Source: an uncultured Prevotellaceae bacterium
GTDB lineage: Bacteria; Bacteroidota; Bacteroidia; Bacteroidales; Bacteroidaceae
NCBI GenBank assembly: GCA_900316315.1
Contig: ONCK01000005.1
Coordinates: 186,001 to 250,000 of the forward strand
Length of the DNA stretch: 64,000 bases
Direction: 5' to 3'
A program made the position numbers and the translations under genes. Within the stretch, counting starts at the first letter, position 1. The number at the start of each line of letters is the position of its first letter. Below the pieces are notes generated by a model. The model had not been told where the DNA came from, did not search any database, and saw nothing but the letters and a program-made list of their open reading frames with translations. This document shows positions 28,983 to 37,171 of the stretch, piece after piece.

Positions 28983-31900
28983 TTATTTCATCACCTTACT
29001 GTATAACGTTTCCCACGAGTCGACAACACTATATTTTACATCACTGGCACCAATGCTTTGGAAATGCTTGGTTGCACAGGCAATCTTGGCTTTCTCCACA
29101 TCGCGTAAGTCAGCCTCTATGATGGAGCCTTTGGTCTCGGCAATAAAGTAGATATGCTTCACGCCACTGTCCTCCTTGAAGACCACCGCCCAGTCAGGAT
29201 TGTAATGACCTACTGGAGTGTTGATATAGAATCCGCGCGGTAGCTTGGTATAAACTTGTACCATATCCTCCCTTTCCAGTGCCTCGGCAAAATTCATCTC
29301 TCCTTTCGAGTCCACAACAACAAGGTCGTATAGGCTCTTCTTCGATTTCATCGCATTCTCACCAAGCTTGCCACGGAGTGTATTCTCGGTGAATACATCC
29401 TTATCATAGGTACCGTCCATCTTGTTGTACTCGATATGCTCGATGACCGACATGGCCTTACAGGAGTTGATGATGCGTGCCGACTTCATGATGAACTCCT
29501 CGGGGTTGAGCTGGAACTGGTGGAAGGTTTTAATGCCCTGAAGGATGGCGACAATGGTCTTGCGGGTCAGCCCCGTCTTGGAGACGAGCTGTCCGATGAG
29601 GTCATAGCGCACGCTGCCCACACCCTCATGTACCTGTACCGTGCGGTTCTTGCCCTGCTTCATGGCGGTACCTTCCTCAAGTTGCTGTTTGCTCTCAATC
29701 TTCTCAAGGCTGCCTGTACTGATGACTACTTTAATCTCGGTTACATTCAACTTGTCGAGTTGCCTGATTGCCTTGTCGATAAGTTTCTGCGAGTCGAAAT
29801 GCACCGTGTAGTAGCTATGAATGTTGATTTCCTTCCACAAGCCCAGGAACTCGTCCTTGAACTTCTGCTCGTTGAAGTGTCCTTCCACGGTGCCGCGGCC
29901 ATTGGCCGGTTTGGCTTTCTTCGGGTCGAACACGCCATCAAGCTGGTTGACAATGACGTCTTTTATCTTGTCCAACTCTCCGAAATTGAGTTGGTTTCTG
30001 TCCTTGTCGACATAGTATTTTTCGGTCAACCTGCCACGATGGATGTAGCCTTGTCCGATAAGCATCTCTTGGATGTCGTCGGCAACGTCATCGGTGATAA
30101 TTTGGTCCGTACCATCCTCTGTTGTATATATTACACCGACGAACAGGTCTTCTGTCACCTTCAAAGGACGGTCGGCACATGCGTCGGCAATCTCATGCTG
30201 TAGGTCCTCGGCAAAACTCTCATAGCTCTCACTCGCTATGACAGTGAGGATATTGGTGTTGAACACGCCATCATCACCAAGCACATCGGCATCCTGACGG
30301 TCGCCGTGCTCGTTGACGCAAAGACGCATGCCACGACCCACCTCCTGCCGTTTCTTGTTCTCGTTGCCGCTCTCCTTCAGGGTGCAGATTTGGAAGACGT
30401 TGGGATTGTCCCAGCCCTCCTTCAACGCACTGTGAGAGAAGATAAACCTCACAGGTTCGTCAAGACTGAGCAATCTCTCCTTATCTTTCATAATTAAGTC
30501 ATAAGCGCTCTCATCATTGCTGTTGTCACTGCCACGCTCCATCTTCGGGTCCACCATGTGGCCTTTCTTATCCATCGAGAAATAACCTTGGTGGATGTTC
30601 TCTGCCGCATTCCGTGGGTCTTGCAGATAGCGCAGATAGGCGGTATCGGTCAGGTAAGGGATACATTCTTGTAGCACATGGGGGTATTCCTCCTCGAACA
30701 TCTTGGCAAACTTGCCCTTTGTCTCCTCACCGCCATACAGCCTGTAACTACTTACATGGTCGATGAAGAACAGCGACAGCACCTTGATGTGCTTGGGATA
30801 TAGCTGGCTCTCCCGCTCGATATGCTTGCGAATGGTCTCACGAATCTGGTTGCGGCGGATGACATCCTCTGTCGTCTTACCGATCATCTGTCCGGGCACT
30901 AATGTCACGCCATTGACAAAGTGAATAGTTTGCATTCGTCCATCAATATAGTCAATGACGAAGCCGTCGCGGTACTCCTCCAGTCCTCCACTCTGCTGAT
31001 AGAGGTCGAAACCGTCACTGACGACTTTCGACTGCTGAGCCACGGTACCGCTCTTGCGCATCACGTCGAAGTTGATGCGGGCCTGCGGATTACCAGTGGA
31101 GATGATGATCTGTTCGAGATAGACATAGCCGTTGGTGGCGGTAGTGCCTTTCTGCTCTACACCGACCACTTCAATTTTCTTCACCAAGTGCTTGTTATAG
31201 GCATCCATCGCATCGAGACGATACACCATGTTGGCGATGTCATCCTTGCGGTGGGTGGCACTGTAGAGGAGTTTGAAGAGAGGATTGAACAACTTCAAGC
31301 CCTTGCGCGTCTGGTTCGACTTGTTGGCACCGAGCACGCTCTGCGGCTCGTCGATGATCATGATGGGGTGCGTGGCGGCGAGGATGTCGATAGGGCGGCG
31401 CGAGCGGAACTCGTCACGGCGGGAGAAGATAATACGGGCGGCTGCATCTCCGGCACGGCCCTCTTTATTCTTGTCCTCGTTGAGCGAGGTGTTGAAGGCC
31501 TGCGTGTTGATAATCATCACGTGCATGCCGGCATCTGAGGCGAAAGAGTCTATCTTGGACAGTTGCTTGGAGTTGTAGACGAAGTACTGGATGCGCTTGC
31601 CGTATTCCTGGGCGAAATACTCGCTCATGCTTTCGAAACTGCTGAGCACACCCTCACGAATGGCGATACTCGGCACCACGACGATGAACTTCGTCCAGCC
31701 ATAGAGTTTGTTCAGCTCAAACATCGTCTTGATATAGGTGAACGTCTTGCCCGTTCCCGTCTCCATCTCGATGGTCAGCGTGCGGCCGTCGCCCTCCAAC
31801 TGATCGATGGGCTTTAGTCCGAACGAGGTCTGCACCCGCCGGATGTTGTCGCGCAAAGGCACGCCGGGCTCCAACGGTGCGTTGGCATAGCCCTCCAAGG

Positions 31901-32045
31901 CAATCATGCTCCGCTGGCCATTCTCGATGCCCTGGTCCACGAGGAAGTTGCTCGTCCCATCGTAGTGCGGCTGACCCGAGAAGCAGTCTGTAACAGCACG
32001 TGCAGCATCCTCTTGGAAGCGCTGGTGTTTATATTTGAGTTTCAT
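28983..32045 (-). CDS. res: Type III restriction enzyme, Res subunit
   Basis: Helicase-nuclease subunit that, with Mod, cuts DNA having unmethylated recognition sites; ATP driven. It is 1020 residues long. Walker A lies at about 94-101 (ETGTGKTF), the DEAD-like box at about 231-235 (IDEPQS), and later helicase motifs include LYSATHRKDD and EVGRGMRL. The C-terminal PD-(D/E)xK nuclease is visible as NPDWAVVF followed by FIAETKGS near residues 950-975. All core motifs appear intact. It follows mod by 51 bases, the standard mod-res order. If Mod is switched off by its frame break, Res should be inactive because it depends on Mod for recognition (family knowledge). Confidence 0.95.
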   Translation of the reverse strand: MKLKYKHQRFQEDAARAVTDCFSGQPHYDGTSNFLVDQGIENGQRSMIALEGYANAPLEPGVPLRDNIRRVQTSFGLKPIDQLEGDGRTLTIEMETGTGKTFTYIKTMFELNKLYGWTKFIVVVPSIAIREGVLSSFESMSEYFAQEYGKRIQYFVYNSKQLSKIDSFASDAGMHVMIINTQAFNTSLNEDKNKEGRAGDAAARIIFSRRDEFRSRRPIDILAATHPIMIIDEPQSVLGANKSNQTRKGLKLFNPLFKLLYSATHRKDDIANMVYRLDAMDAYNKHLVKKIEVVGVEQKGTTATNGYVYLEQIIISTGNPQARINFDVMRKSGTVAQQSKVVSDGFDLYQQSGGLEEYRDGFVIDYIDGRMQTIHFVNGVTLVPGQMIGKTTEDVIRRNQIRETIRKHIERESQLYPKHIKVLSLFFIDHVSSYRLYGGEETKGKFAKMFEEEYPHVLQECIPYLTDTAYLRYLQDPRNAAENIHQGYFSMDKKGHMVDPKMERGSDNSNDESAYDLIMKDKERLLSLDEPVRFIFSHSALKEGWDNPNVFQICTLKESGNENKKRQEVGRGMRLCVNEHGDRQDADVLGDDGVFNTNILTVIASESYESFAEDLQHEIADACADRPLKVTEDLFVGVIYTTEDGTDQIITDDVADDIQEMLIGQGYIHRGRLTEKYYVDKDRNQLNFGELDKIKDVIVNQLDGVFDPKKAKPANGRGTVEGHFNEQKFKDEFLGLWKEINIHSYYTVHFDSQKLIDKAIRQLDKLNVTEIKVVISTGSLEKIESKQQLEEGTAMKQGKNRTVQVHEGVGSVRYDLIGQLVSKTGLTRKTIVAILQGIKTFHQFQLNPEEFIMKSARIINSCKAMSVIEHIEYNKMDGTYDKDVFTENTLRGKLGENAMKSKKSLYDLVVVDSKGEMNFAEALEREDMVQVYTKLPRGFYINTPVGHYNPDWAVVFKEDSGVKHIYFIAETKGSIIEADLRDVEKAKIACATKHFQSIGASDVKYSVVDSWETLYSKVMK

Positions 32046-32096
32046 GCTTGTCTTACTTTAGTTTTCCTCATGCTACGATCAATGCGTGGGAAAGTG

Positions 32097-33719
32097 TCAA
32101 ATCACGCGGATGTTGTTCAGCGCCTCATCGTCCGACCAGCCAAGGAGCTGTTTAAACTGCTCGAAGATATTGATCTTCTGTTCGTCTTTCTTGAAGCAAC
32201 TGTCACGGAAAAGCACACGGAGCGGAGCCTTGTCTGCCATCGCCTTGACAACATTATCAGTGATGGGCTTGCCGAAACAAGCCACGAGGTCACCGTCGTT
32301 GACTGTATAGACCGTCACGCTGTCAATCGTCTCTGTGGTCAAAGGCAACGAGAGCTGCACGCCCCAGTCTACCATACAGCCATAGAGCAGGTCGAGGCCC
32401 GTGCGGTCTTCTTTCACGTTGTCGGCAAAGAGGTCAAGTTGCTTCGGGTCTAAGTCCTTCGGAGCAAAATAGACATCCTTCATATTGCTGGAGTCTACGC
32501 GGAAGACACGGAAGCCGGTATCGAGGTCATCAACTTGCAGGGTGCGGCCCTTGTGGCCGTCCGTTTGTTGATTGTCTTGGTCAAACAAATCGCCCTGCGA
32601 TGATTTTCCATTGCGGACGGCCACAAGGGCCGCACCCTGCAATTCCTCCTTAATCTTCTTACCGGCACGGCGGATACGCTCCTCTGCTAATTCACAAATA
32701 TTTTTATATCCATCTTTGTAAGCTGGACTTGATGGATCTGTTTTTTCTTGAAGTTGAACTAAAATGAATTTTCGATTTCCTCCATCTTTTGCATTTAGCT
32801 CCATGACAGCTTGAGCTGTTGTAGCACTCCCTGAAAAGAAGTCCAAAACAATGCAATCCTTGTCGGTGTATAAAGAGAGACATCTTTTAATTAAATCAAC
32901 TGGCTTAGGATAATCAAAATATTTTTTGCCGCCAAACATCTTTGCCAATGCTTGGGTAGCTCCTTGAGAATGACCGACTTCTTCATATTTCCATATTGTC
33001 ATGGGTGTTATTCCTGTTTTGCGCAAATCAGATAGAAATCTTTTAATACGAGGAACATTATCACCATTTTCTCCAAACCATATTCTATTGTCTTGGAGTC
33101 TCTCGCAGAACGCGTTCCGCGAGAGACTCCAGCTGCGCCCAGCTGGAGGCTCTACAACACGTCCCGAAGGAGTTGTGATGGGATATATATTTGCTTCTAC
33201 AGCAGGTCCTACAGATATATCACTTGAAGACCAAGGCCCTCGTGGGTCATTATCTGGGTTTGAATATCTCTCATTAGCTTCAGCGCTTCTTGGAATTCCA
33301 TTACAGAAAGCTTTCTCTATGTTTTTGGCATAGAAAAGAATATAGTCATGAGAAACAGAGAAATGTTTCATTAAATTGATGGGAGAGAAAGCCCTTTCCC
33401 AAACAACTTGTGCAAGAAAATTATTATTTCCGAATATTTCATCGCAAATTTCTTTAAGATTTTGCTGTTCGCTGTCGTCTATTGATATAGCAATTACTCC
33501 ATCCTCTGATAACAGCGTATGCGCCAGCTGCAACCTCGGATAAATCATGGAGCACCAATCGGAATGGAATTTACCATTTGTCTCTGTGTTCTTCACGAAC
33601 CGGTTGCCGAGCTCATCCACGTTGCCCGCCTCCAAGTCTTCCTCTGCTTGTGAGCGGTGGAAGTCGTCATGATACACGAAGTCGTTGCCCGTATTATATG
33701 GCGGGTCGATATAAATCAT
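32097..33719 (-). CDS. mod: Type III DNA methyltransferase Mod, main part (out of frame with its start)
   Basis: N6-adenine methyltransferase and recognition subunit of the type III system. This frame of 540 codons opens with MIYIDPPYNTGNDF (catalytic motif IV, DPPY) and later has DFFSGSATTAQAV (AdoMet-binding motif I); this order marks a beta-class enzyme. The target-recognition region between them (roughly 32690-33560) is more AT-rich than the flanks, as expected for a module exchanged between strains. The true N-terminus lies in the next gene piece (33722-34093), separated by a frame change at seven G. A 29-bp inverted repeat interrupts the C-terminal third in frame. The ATG here is a weak restart; it is more likely the second half of one 660-residue protein. 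Confidence 0.92.
   Translation of the reverse strand: MIYIDPPYNTGNDFVYHDDFHRSQAEEDLEAGNVDELGNRFVKNTETNGKFHSDWCSMIYPRLQLAHTLLSEDGVIAISIDDSEQQNLKEICDEIFGNNNFLAQVVWERAFSPINLMKHFSVSHDYILFYAKNIEKAFCNGIPRSAEANERYSNPDNDPRGPWSSSDISVGPAVEANIYPITTPSGRVVEPPAGRSWSLSRNAFCERLQDNRIWFGENGDNVPRIKRFLSDLRKTGITPMTIWKYEEVGHSQGATQALAKMFGGKKYFDYPKPVDLIKRCLSLYTDKDCIVLDFFSGSATTAQAVMELNAKDGGNRKFILVQLQEKTDPSSPAYKDGYKNICELAEERIRRAGKKIKEELQGAALVAVRNGKSSQGDLFDQDNQQTDGHKGRTLQVDDLDTGFRVFRVDSSNMKDVYFAPKDLDPKQLDLFADNVKEDRTGLDLLYGCMVDWGVQLSLPLTTETIDSVTVYTVNDGDLVACFGKPITDNVVKAMADKAPLRVLFRDSCFKKDEQKINIFEQFKQLLGWSDDEALNNIRVI
32535..32642. repeat. Head-to-head REP-like palindrome inside mod
   Basis: Two perfect 29-bp inverted arms (32535-32563 and 32614-32642) flank 50 bases. 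Each arm has its own internal hairpin, CGGCC-CTTGT-GGCCG (32545-32559; mirrored at 32618-32632). The reading frame passes through as LQGAALVAVRNG ... DGHKGRTLQVDD, about 39 residues that are not part of the usual Mod sequence between IKEE and LDTGFRV. Confidence 0.9.
33095..33148. repeat. Two adjoining inverted repeats in the mod recognition region
   Basis: GGAGTCTCTCGC (33095-33106) pairs with GCGAGAGACTCC (33119-33130) around AGAACGCGTTCC; directly overlapping, CTCCAGCTG (33127-33135) pairs with CAGCTGGAG (33140-33148). The encoded residues (RVVEPPAGRSWSLSRNAF) look like normal Mod sequence, so this is not an evident insertion. Confidence 0.7.
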
Positions 33720-33721
33720 TT

Positions 33722-34093
33722 TTACCCCCCCAAATACGACTTTTGGAGGAGCTTCAATGCGTCGAGGTTGTCTCCCTCGATATAGATGTTTTGTGTATGA
33801 TCCCAGTCCACACTACTCTCAAGTACAGGGCGAAGAGTCTTGTTTATAGGTGTGGCAGCCTCACGGCGTGCAGCTTGCTTGCCCACCCAAGTGAACTCGT
33901 AGGCTTCCGGCTTGTCCTCCACGGTATTGTCGCCGAGCAGTTGTCGCAGCTTCTTGAAGTCGACCACATGGCGCAACGCCCCCGTCTTTTCGTCACGGGC
34001 CTCGGTGAAGCACGACGGCGCTATCTTATAGAGGGCGTTGAGATTCAGCTGTGTCCCATCTTCCGTGGTTAATGGTAAATGGTTAAAGTTCAT
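33722..34093 (-). CDS. mod: Type III DNA methyltransferase Mod, N-terminal part
   Basis: A 123-codon frame with the Mod start: HLPLTTEDGTQLNLNALYKI, then GDNLDALKLLQKSYLGG and a stop. GDNLDALKLL is the conserved block directly before DPPY in type III Mod proteins. The next frame continues without loss (KMIYIDPPYNTG) after the seven-G run. Eight G would give SYLGGVKMIYIDPPY in one frame. It lies directly behind the intact lyase gene's repeat copy (about 47 bases between the repeat start and this ATG). Confidence 0.9.
   Translation of the reverse strand: MNFNHLPLTTEDGTQLNLNALYKIAPSCFTEARDEKTGALRHVVDFKKLRQLLGDNTVEDKPEAYEFTWVGKQAARREAATPINKTLRPVLESSVDWDHTQNIYIEGDNLDALKLLQKSYLGG
33725..33731 (-). 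repeat. Seven-G tract at the frame break of mod
   Basis: Seven consecutive C on the plus strand, G on the coding strand, exactly where the two Mod reading frames meet. Adding one G (or removing two) restores one open frame. Homopolymer tracts of this type are known slippage sites in phase-variable mod genes such as modH of Helicobacter. Confidence 0.85.
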
Positions 34094-34140
34094 ATCCTTT
34101 TTATTTTATTTGCATGATGTAGTCCCTTATGGACATTGTA

Positions 34141-34541
34141 CGCCTGCGCCTCTGTCCGATGCCTCTCGGGGCTACTCCGCCTCCATCCTCGTCAGACAGG
34201 CCCAGGAGTATACTCCCTGGCAGCATTACCGCCCGTTGTCCTTGTCTCGAGGCCTACGTGAGAAGCGACAGCTGACGGAGATGAGCGCCGTCGCGCTACA
34301 GTCGCTTGATTGCGTCGCGCAGTTGCAGCATGGCCTGAGCCACGAGTTTGCGTGAGCAGCCGACATTGAGGCGCATGTAGCCTTCGCCACCAGGGCCAAA
34401 CATCTCGCCGTCGTTGAGCGCTAGGTGAGCCTTGTTGATGAAGAGGTCGTTGAGCTGACTGTGGTCGAGTCCCAGTCGGCGGCAGTCGAGCCATATGAGG
34501 AAGGAGGCCTGCGGCCGCAAGGGCTTGATCATCGGCAGCTG
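34141..34541. repeat. Direct repeat, right copy, flanking the type III RM island
   Basis: Partner of 28531-28931 at a constant offset of 5610 bases. It comprises the 3' end of the intact lyase gene and about 155 bases behind its stop. The mod gene begins on the other side of it. Confidence 0.9.
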
Positions 34542-35468
34542 TGCCGTGCAAAAGTCCTCTACATACTTGACGTTGCCCTCTACGTAGCTGAGCATCTGCT
34601 GACGCCAGGGCTCGCCGTAGCGCAGCGCGGCCATCGTGGCGATGGGAGCGAAGAGCGTAGGCTCATCGAGCTCATTGGCCGTTAGCCAAGAGTAAAACTT
34701 GCTGCGTATCTCCTTGTTGGGTACAATGGCCCAGCTACTGACTACACCGGCCATATTGAAGGTTTTGCTTGGCGCGCCGAAGGTAATACTGCACTGTGCG
34801 GCGGCTTCTGATACCGAGCCAAAGGGGATATGGTGCAATCCCCAGAGCGCCATATCACAATGGATCTCGTCGGAGATGACGAGGAGGTGATGCTTCTGGC
34901 AGAAATCGGCCAGACGGGCCAGCGTGGCGCGGTCCCAGAGGATACCGGCGGGATTATGCGGATTGCTAAGGATAAGTACTTTGCAGCGGTCGTCACAGAC
35001 TTGCTCCAGATTGTCAAAGTCCATAGCGTAGGTACCGTCGTCATGCCGAATGAGCGGGTTGAAGACCACTTCGCGTCGGTTGCCCAGAGGCGTCAGTCGG
35101 AAGGGGTGATATACGGGAGGCTGGATGATGACCTTATCGCCCTCCTGGGTAAAGACATTAATCACCATACCGATGCCCTTGACGATACCTGGTATGAAGG
35201 TGATCCACTCCTGCTCCACCTGCCAGCTGTGATGGGACTTTATCCAGGCGATGACCGTCGGCCAATAGTCCTCTGGAGTAAGTGTATAGCCCAATATCGG
35301 ATGATCCAGACGGGCTCGTAGCGCGTCGAGGATAAAGTCCGGAGTGGCAAAGTCCATGTCTGCAACCCACATCGGGAGAAGGTCGGGACGGCCATACCGT
35401 TCCTTGAGTACATCGAGTGCCAGCGCATGGGTGCCGCGCCGGTCTATCACTTGGTCAAAATCGTACAT
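34296..35468 (-). CDS. PLP-dependent C-S lyase, PatB/MalY family
   Basis: Fold-type I PLP enzyme of 390 residues, predicted to cleave cystathionine or cysteine (beta C-S lyase) to pyruvate, ammonia and a thiol. It begins MYDFDQVIDRRGTHALALDV and contains PMWVADMDFATP; the PLP lysine is in FGAPSKTFNMAGV, and SDEIHCDMAL holds the conserved Asp. These are PatB/MalY hallmarks. It lies 23 bases after the Cys/Met enzyme gene, likely one operon for sulfur amino acids. Its 3' end was the insertion point or recombination edge of the RM island: a second copy of the last 82 codons sits at 28686-28931. Confidence 0.88.
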   Translation of the reverse strand: MYDFDQVIDRRGTHALALDVLKERYGRPDLLPMWVADMDFATPDFILDALRARLDHPILGYTLTPEDYWPTVIAWIKSHHSWQVEQEWITFIPGIVKGIGMVINVFTQEGDKVIIQPPVYHPFRLTPLGNRREVVFNPLIRHDDGTYAMDFDNLEQVCDDRCKVLILSNPHNPAGILWDRATLARLADFCQKHHLLVISDEIHCDMALWGLHHIPFGSVSEAAAQCSITFGAPSKTFNMAGVVSSWAIVPNKEIRSKFYSWLTANELDEPTLFAPIATMAALRYGEPWRQQMLSYVEGNVKYVEDFCTAQLPMIKPLRPQASFLIWLDCRRLGLDHSQLNDLFINKAHLALNDGEMFGPGGEGYMRLNVGCSRKLVAQAMLQLRDAIKRL

Positions 35469-35491
35469 AGTCTTTATGCTGCTATTGTTGG

Positions 35492-36667
35492 TTATTGCTC
35501 GGCCGCCTGTCGGAGGTCGTCATAGAGGTCGTCTACATCCTCGAGGCCCACCGAGAGACGTATGGTGCGGGAGTCTACGTCCATGGCCCGTTTCTCCTCA
35601 TCAGAGAAGGCGCCAAAGATGGTACTTGCAGGGTGAATGATAAGCGAGCGGTTGTCAAAGAGATTGGTTGCCCGGCAGATGAGCCTTACATGGTCTATCA
35701 ATCGGAAGCACGCCTCCTCATCCTTCATATCAAAGGTCAGCATAGCACCGGCCGTGGGGCCAAACTGGCTGACGGCCAATTGATGGTAAGGATTGTCCTC
35801 GAGGCCCACATAGTTGACATGCTTAATCTGCGGAATCTCCCTCAGACGATGTGCCAACTGGAGCGTCGACGATGCCTGGCGGGCGTAGCGACAGCCAAGC
35901 GTCTCGAGGCCCAATGTCTGCATGTAGGCGACCTGCGGCGTCATATAGGCGCCATAGTTGAAGACCATCTCACCCTTCATCCGCGGGCTGAAGCCGGGCG
36001 CCGTGCCATAGTCGATGACGAGGCCTCCCAGGCAGGTGGCGCCGCCCGAGACATACTTGGTACTCGAGACGACCTCGATGTCGACGCCCAGGGCCTTGGC
36101 GCTGAACTCCGTAAACGGGATGACCGTCGTGTCAGCAATGAGCGGGATATGATGACGATGGGCAATTGCCGCCAGCTCTCTCAGGTCTGCCACTTCGAGC
36201 TGCGGATTGGTCACGATCTCGAGGTAGATGCAGCAGGTCTCGGCATCGATGGCGGCCTCGACTTCCCCGGGGCAGGTGAGGTCACACAGCTTGTGTCCGA
36301 CGCCAAATCTCGCCAGCGAACTGGTAATCAAGGAATATGAATTGCCAAAGAGGTGCCTTGAAGTCACAATGTTTTTTCCGGCGCCCGACACCGCAATGAG
36401 CGTATTGCTCACAGCCGCCATGCCCGAGTTGAGCGCCGACACTGCAGCCGCTCCCGTGATAGTCTGTACCGCCTCCTCCAGGTGGATGACAGTGGGATTT
36501 TCGACGCGCGAATAGTCGGGCGCATCGATACGGTTGCAGAAGGCATCGGCCATCTCCCTAGCCGTATCAAACTCGTAAGCCACGCTGTGGTATACCGGGT
36601 GGCTCAAGGCTCCATAAGGGTCCGGGCGGTGAAAAGGGATATGGACCGCTTGGGTAGATTTTTTCAT
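35492..36667 (-). CDS. Cys/Met metabolism PLP-dependent enzyme
   Basis: A 391-residue enzyme of the trans-sulfuration family (cystathionine gamma-synthase, O-acetylhomoserine sulfhydrylase, methionine gamma-lyase). It shows YSRVENPTVIHLEEAVQTIT, ALNSGMAAVSNTL and the PLP lysine in VSSTKYVSGGAT. Which reaction it runs cannot be read from motifs alone. The pairing with the PatB-type lyase favours methionine or cysteine synthesis or recycling. It lies 36 bases after the DUF3467 gene and 23 before the lyase. Confidence 0.87.
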   Translation of the reverse strand: MKKSTQAVHIPFHRPDPYGALSHPVYHSVAYEFDTAREMADAFCNRIDAPDYSRVENPTVIHLEEAVQTITGAAAVSALNSGMAAVSNTLIAVSGAGKNIVTSRHLFGNSYSLITSSLARFGVGHKLCDLTCPGEVEAAIDAETCCIYLEIVTNPQLEVADLRELAAIAHRHHIPLIADTTVIPFTEFSAKALGVDIEVVSSTKYVSGGATCLGGLVIDYGTAPGFSPRMKGEMVFNYGAYMTPQVAYMQTLGLETLGCRYARQASSTLQLAHRLREIPQIKHVNYVGLEDNPYHQLAVSQFGPTAGAMLTFDMKDEEACFRLIDHVRLICRATNLFDNRSLIIHPASTIFGAFSDEEKRAMDVDSRTIRLSVGLEDVDDLYDDLRQAAEQ

Positions 36668-36703
36668 TTCTGACTTTTATCGAATATCGTCGTGATGTAC
36701 AGA

Positions 36704-37027
36704 TCAAGCCTTCCCTTTGGGTAGAGGGAAGGGGGCGACGCCCTGCTGGGCAGGCGCATCGTGCAGGGCGATTTCGCCGAATGTAGACTCATACTTGCGT
36801 ACATTGTCAGCCAGAGCCAGCATCAGGCGCTTGGCATGCTCGGGTGCCAGGATGATACGCGACTTCAACTGAGGCTTGGGCATGCCGGGGAGCATGCGGA
36901 TGAAGTCTACGACAAAGTCGGCCGTAGAGTGAGAGACTACTGCCAAGTTGGAATATACTCCCTGCGCCACGTCGGCAGGAATATCTATCTGCATCTGCTG
37001 CGAGTTGTTTCCTTCGTCTGAATTCAT
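36704..37027 (-). CDS. DUF3467 protein
   Basis: A 107-residue soluble protein: QMQIDIPADVAQGVYSNLAV, VVDFIRMLPGMPKPQLKSRI and PEHAKRLMLALADNVRKYE are the DUF3467 core. Function unknown. In Bacteroides this gene commonly sits between rpoC and rpsL; here it is about 13 kb away from rpsL and heads a sulfur amino acid gene pair. A TATCTTTG element lies 51 bases before its start. Confidence 0.88.
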   Translation of the reverse strand: MNSDEGNNSQQMQIDIPADVAQGVYSNLAVVSHSTADFVVDFIRMLPGMPKPQLKSRIILAPEHAKRLMLALADNVRKYESTFGEIALHDAPAQQGVAPFPLPKGKA

Positions 37028-37077
37028 AATCTTATTATAAGGTATTTATTGCGTTTTTGTCTCCGCACAATCTGTTG

Positions 37078-37085
37078 CAAAGATA
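37078..37085 (-). promoter_or_regulatory. -7 element for the DUF3467 gene
   Basis: TATCTTTG on the minus strand, 51 bases before the start codon; no good -33 match. Confidence 0.5.
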
Positions 37086-37147
37086 CGAAAATAAGGCTTG
37101 TCGGCGTATATTTTGGGATAAAAGGTCGGGCTTAATACTTTTTTCAT

Positions 37148-37155
37148 TACTTTTG
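37148..37155 (+). promoter_or_regulatory. -7 element for surE-lpxB
   Basis: TACTTTTG, 17 bases before the first ATG of surE. The short leader would favour the second ATG at 37184 as the true start. Confidence 0.5.
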
Positions 37156-37171
37156 CCGATACGAACATACA

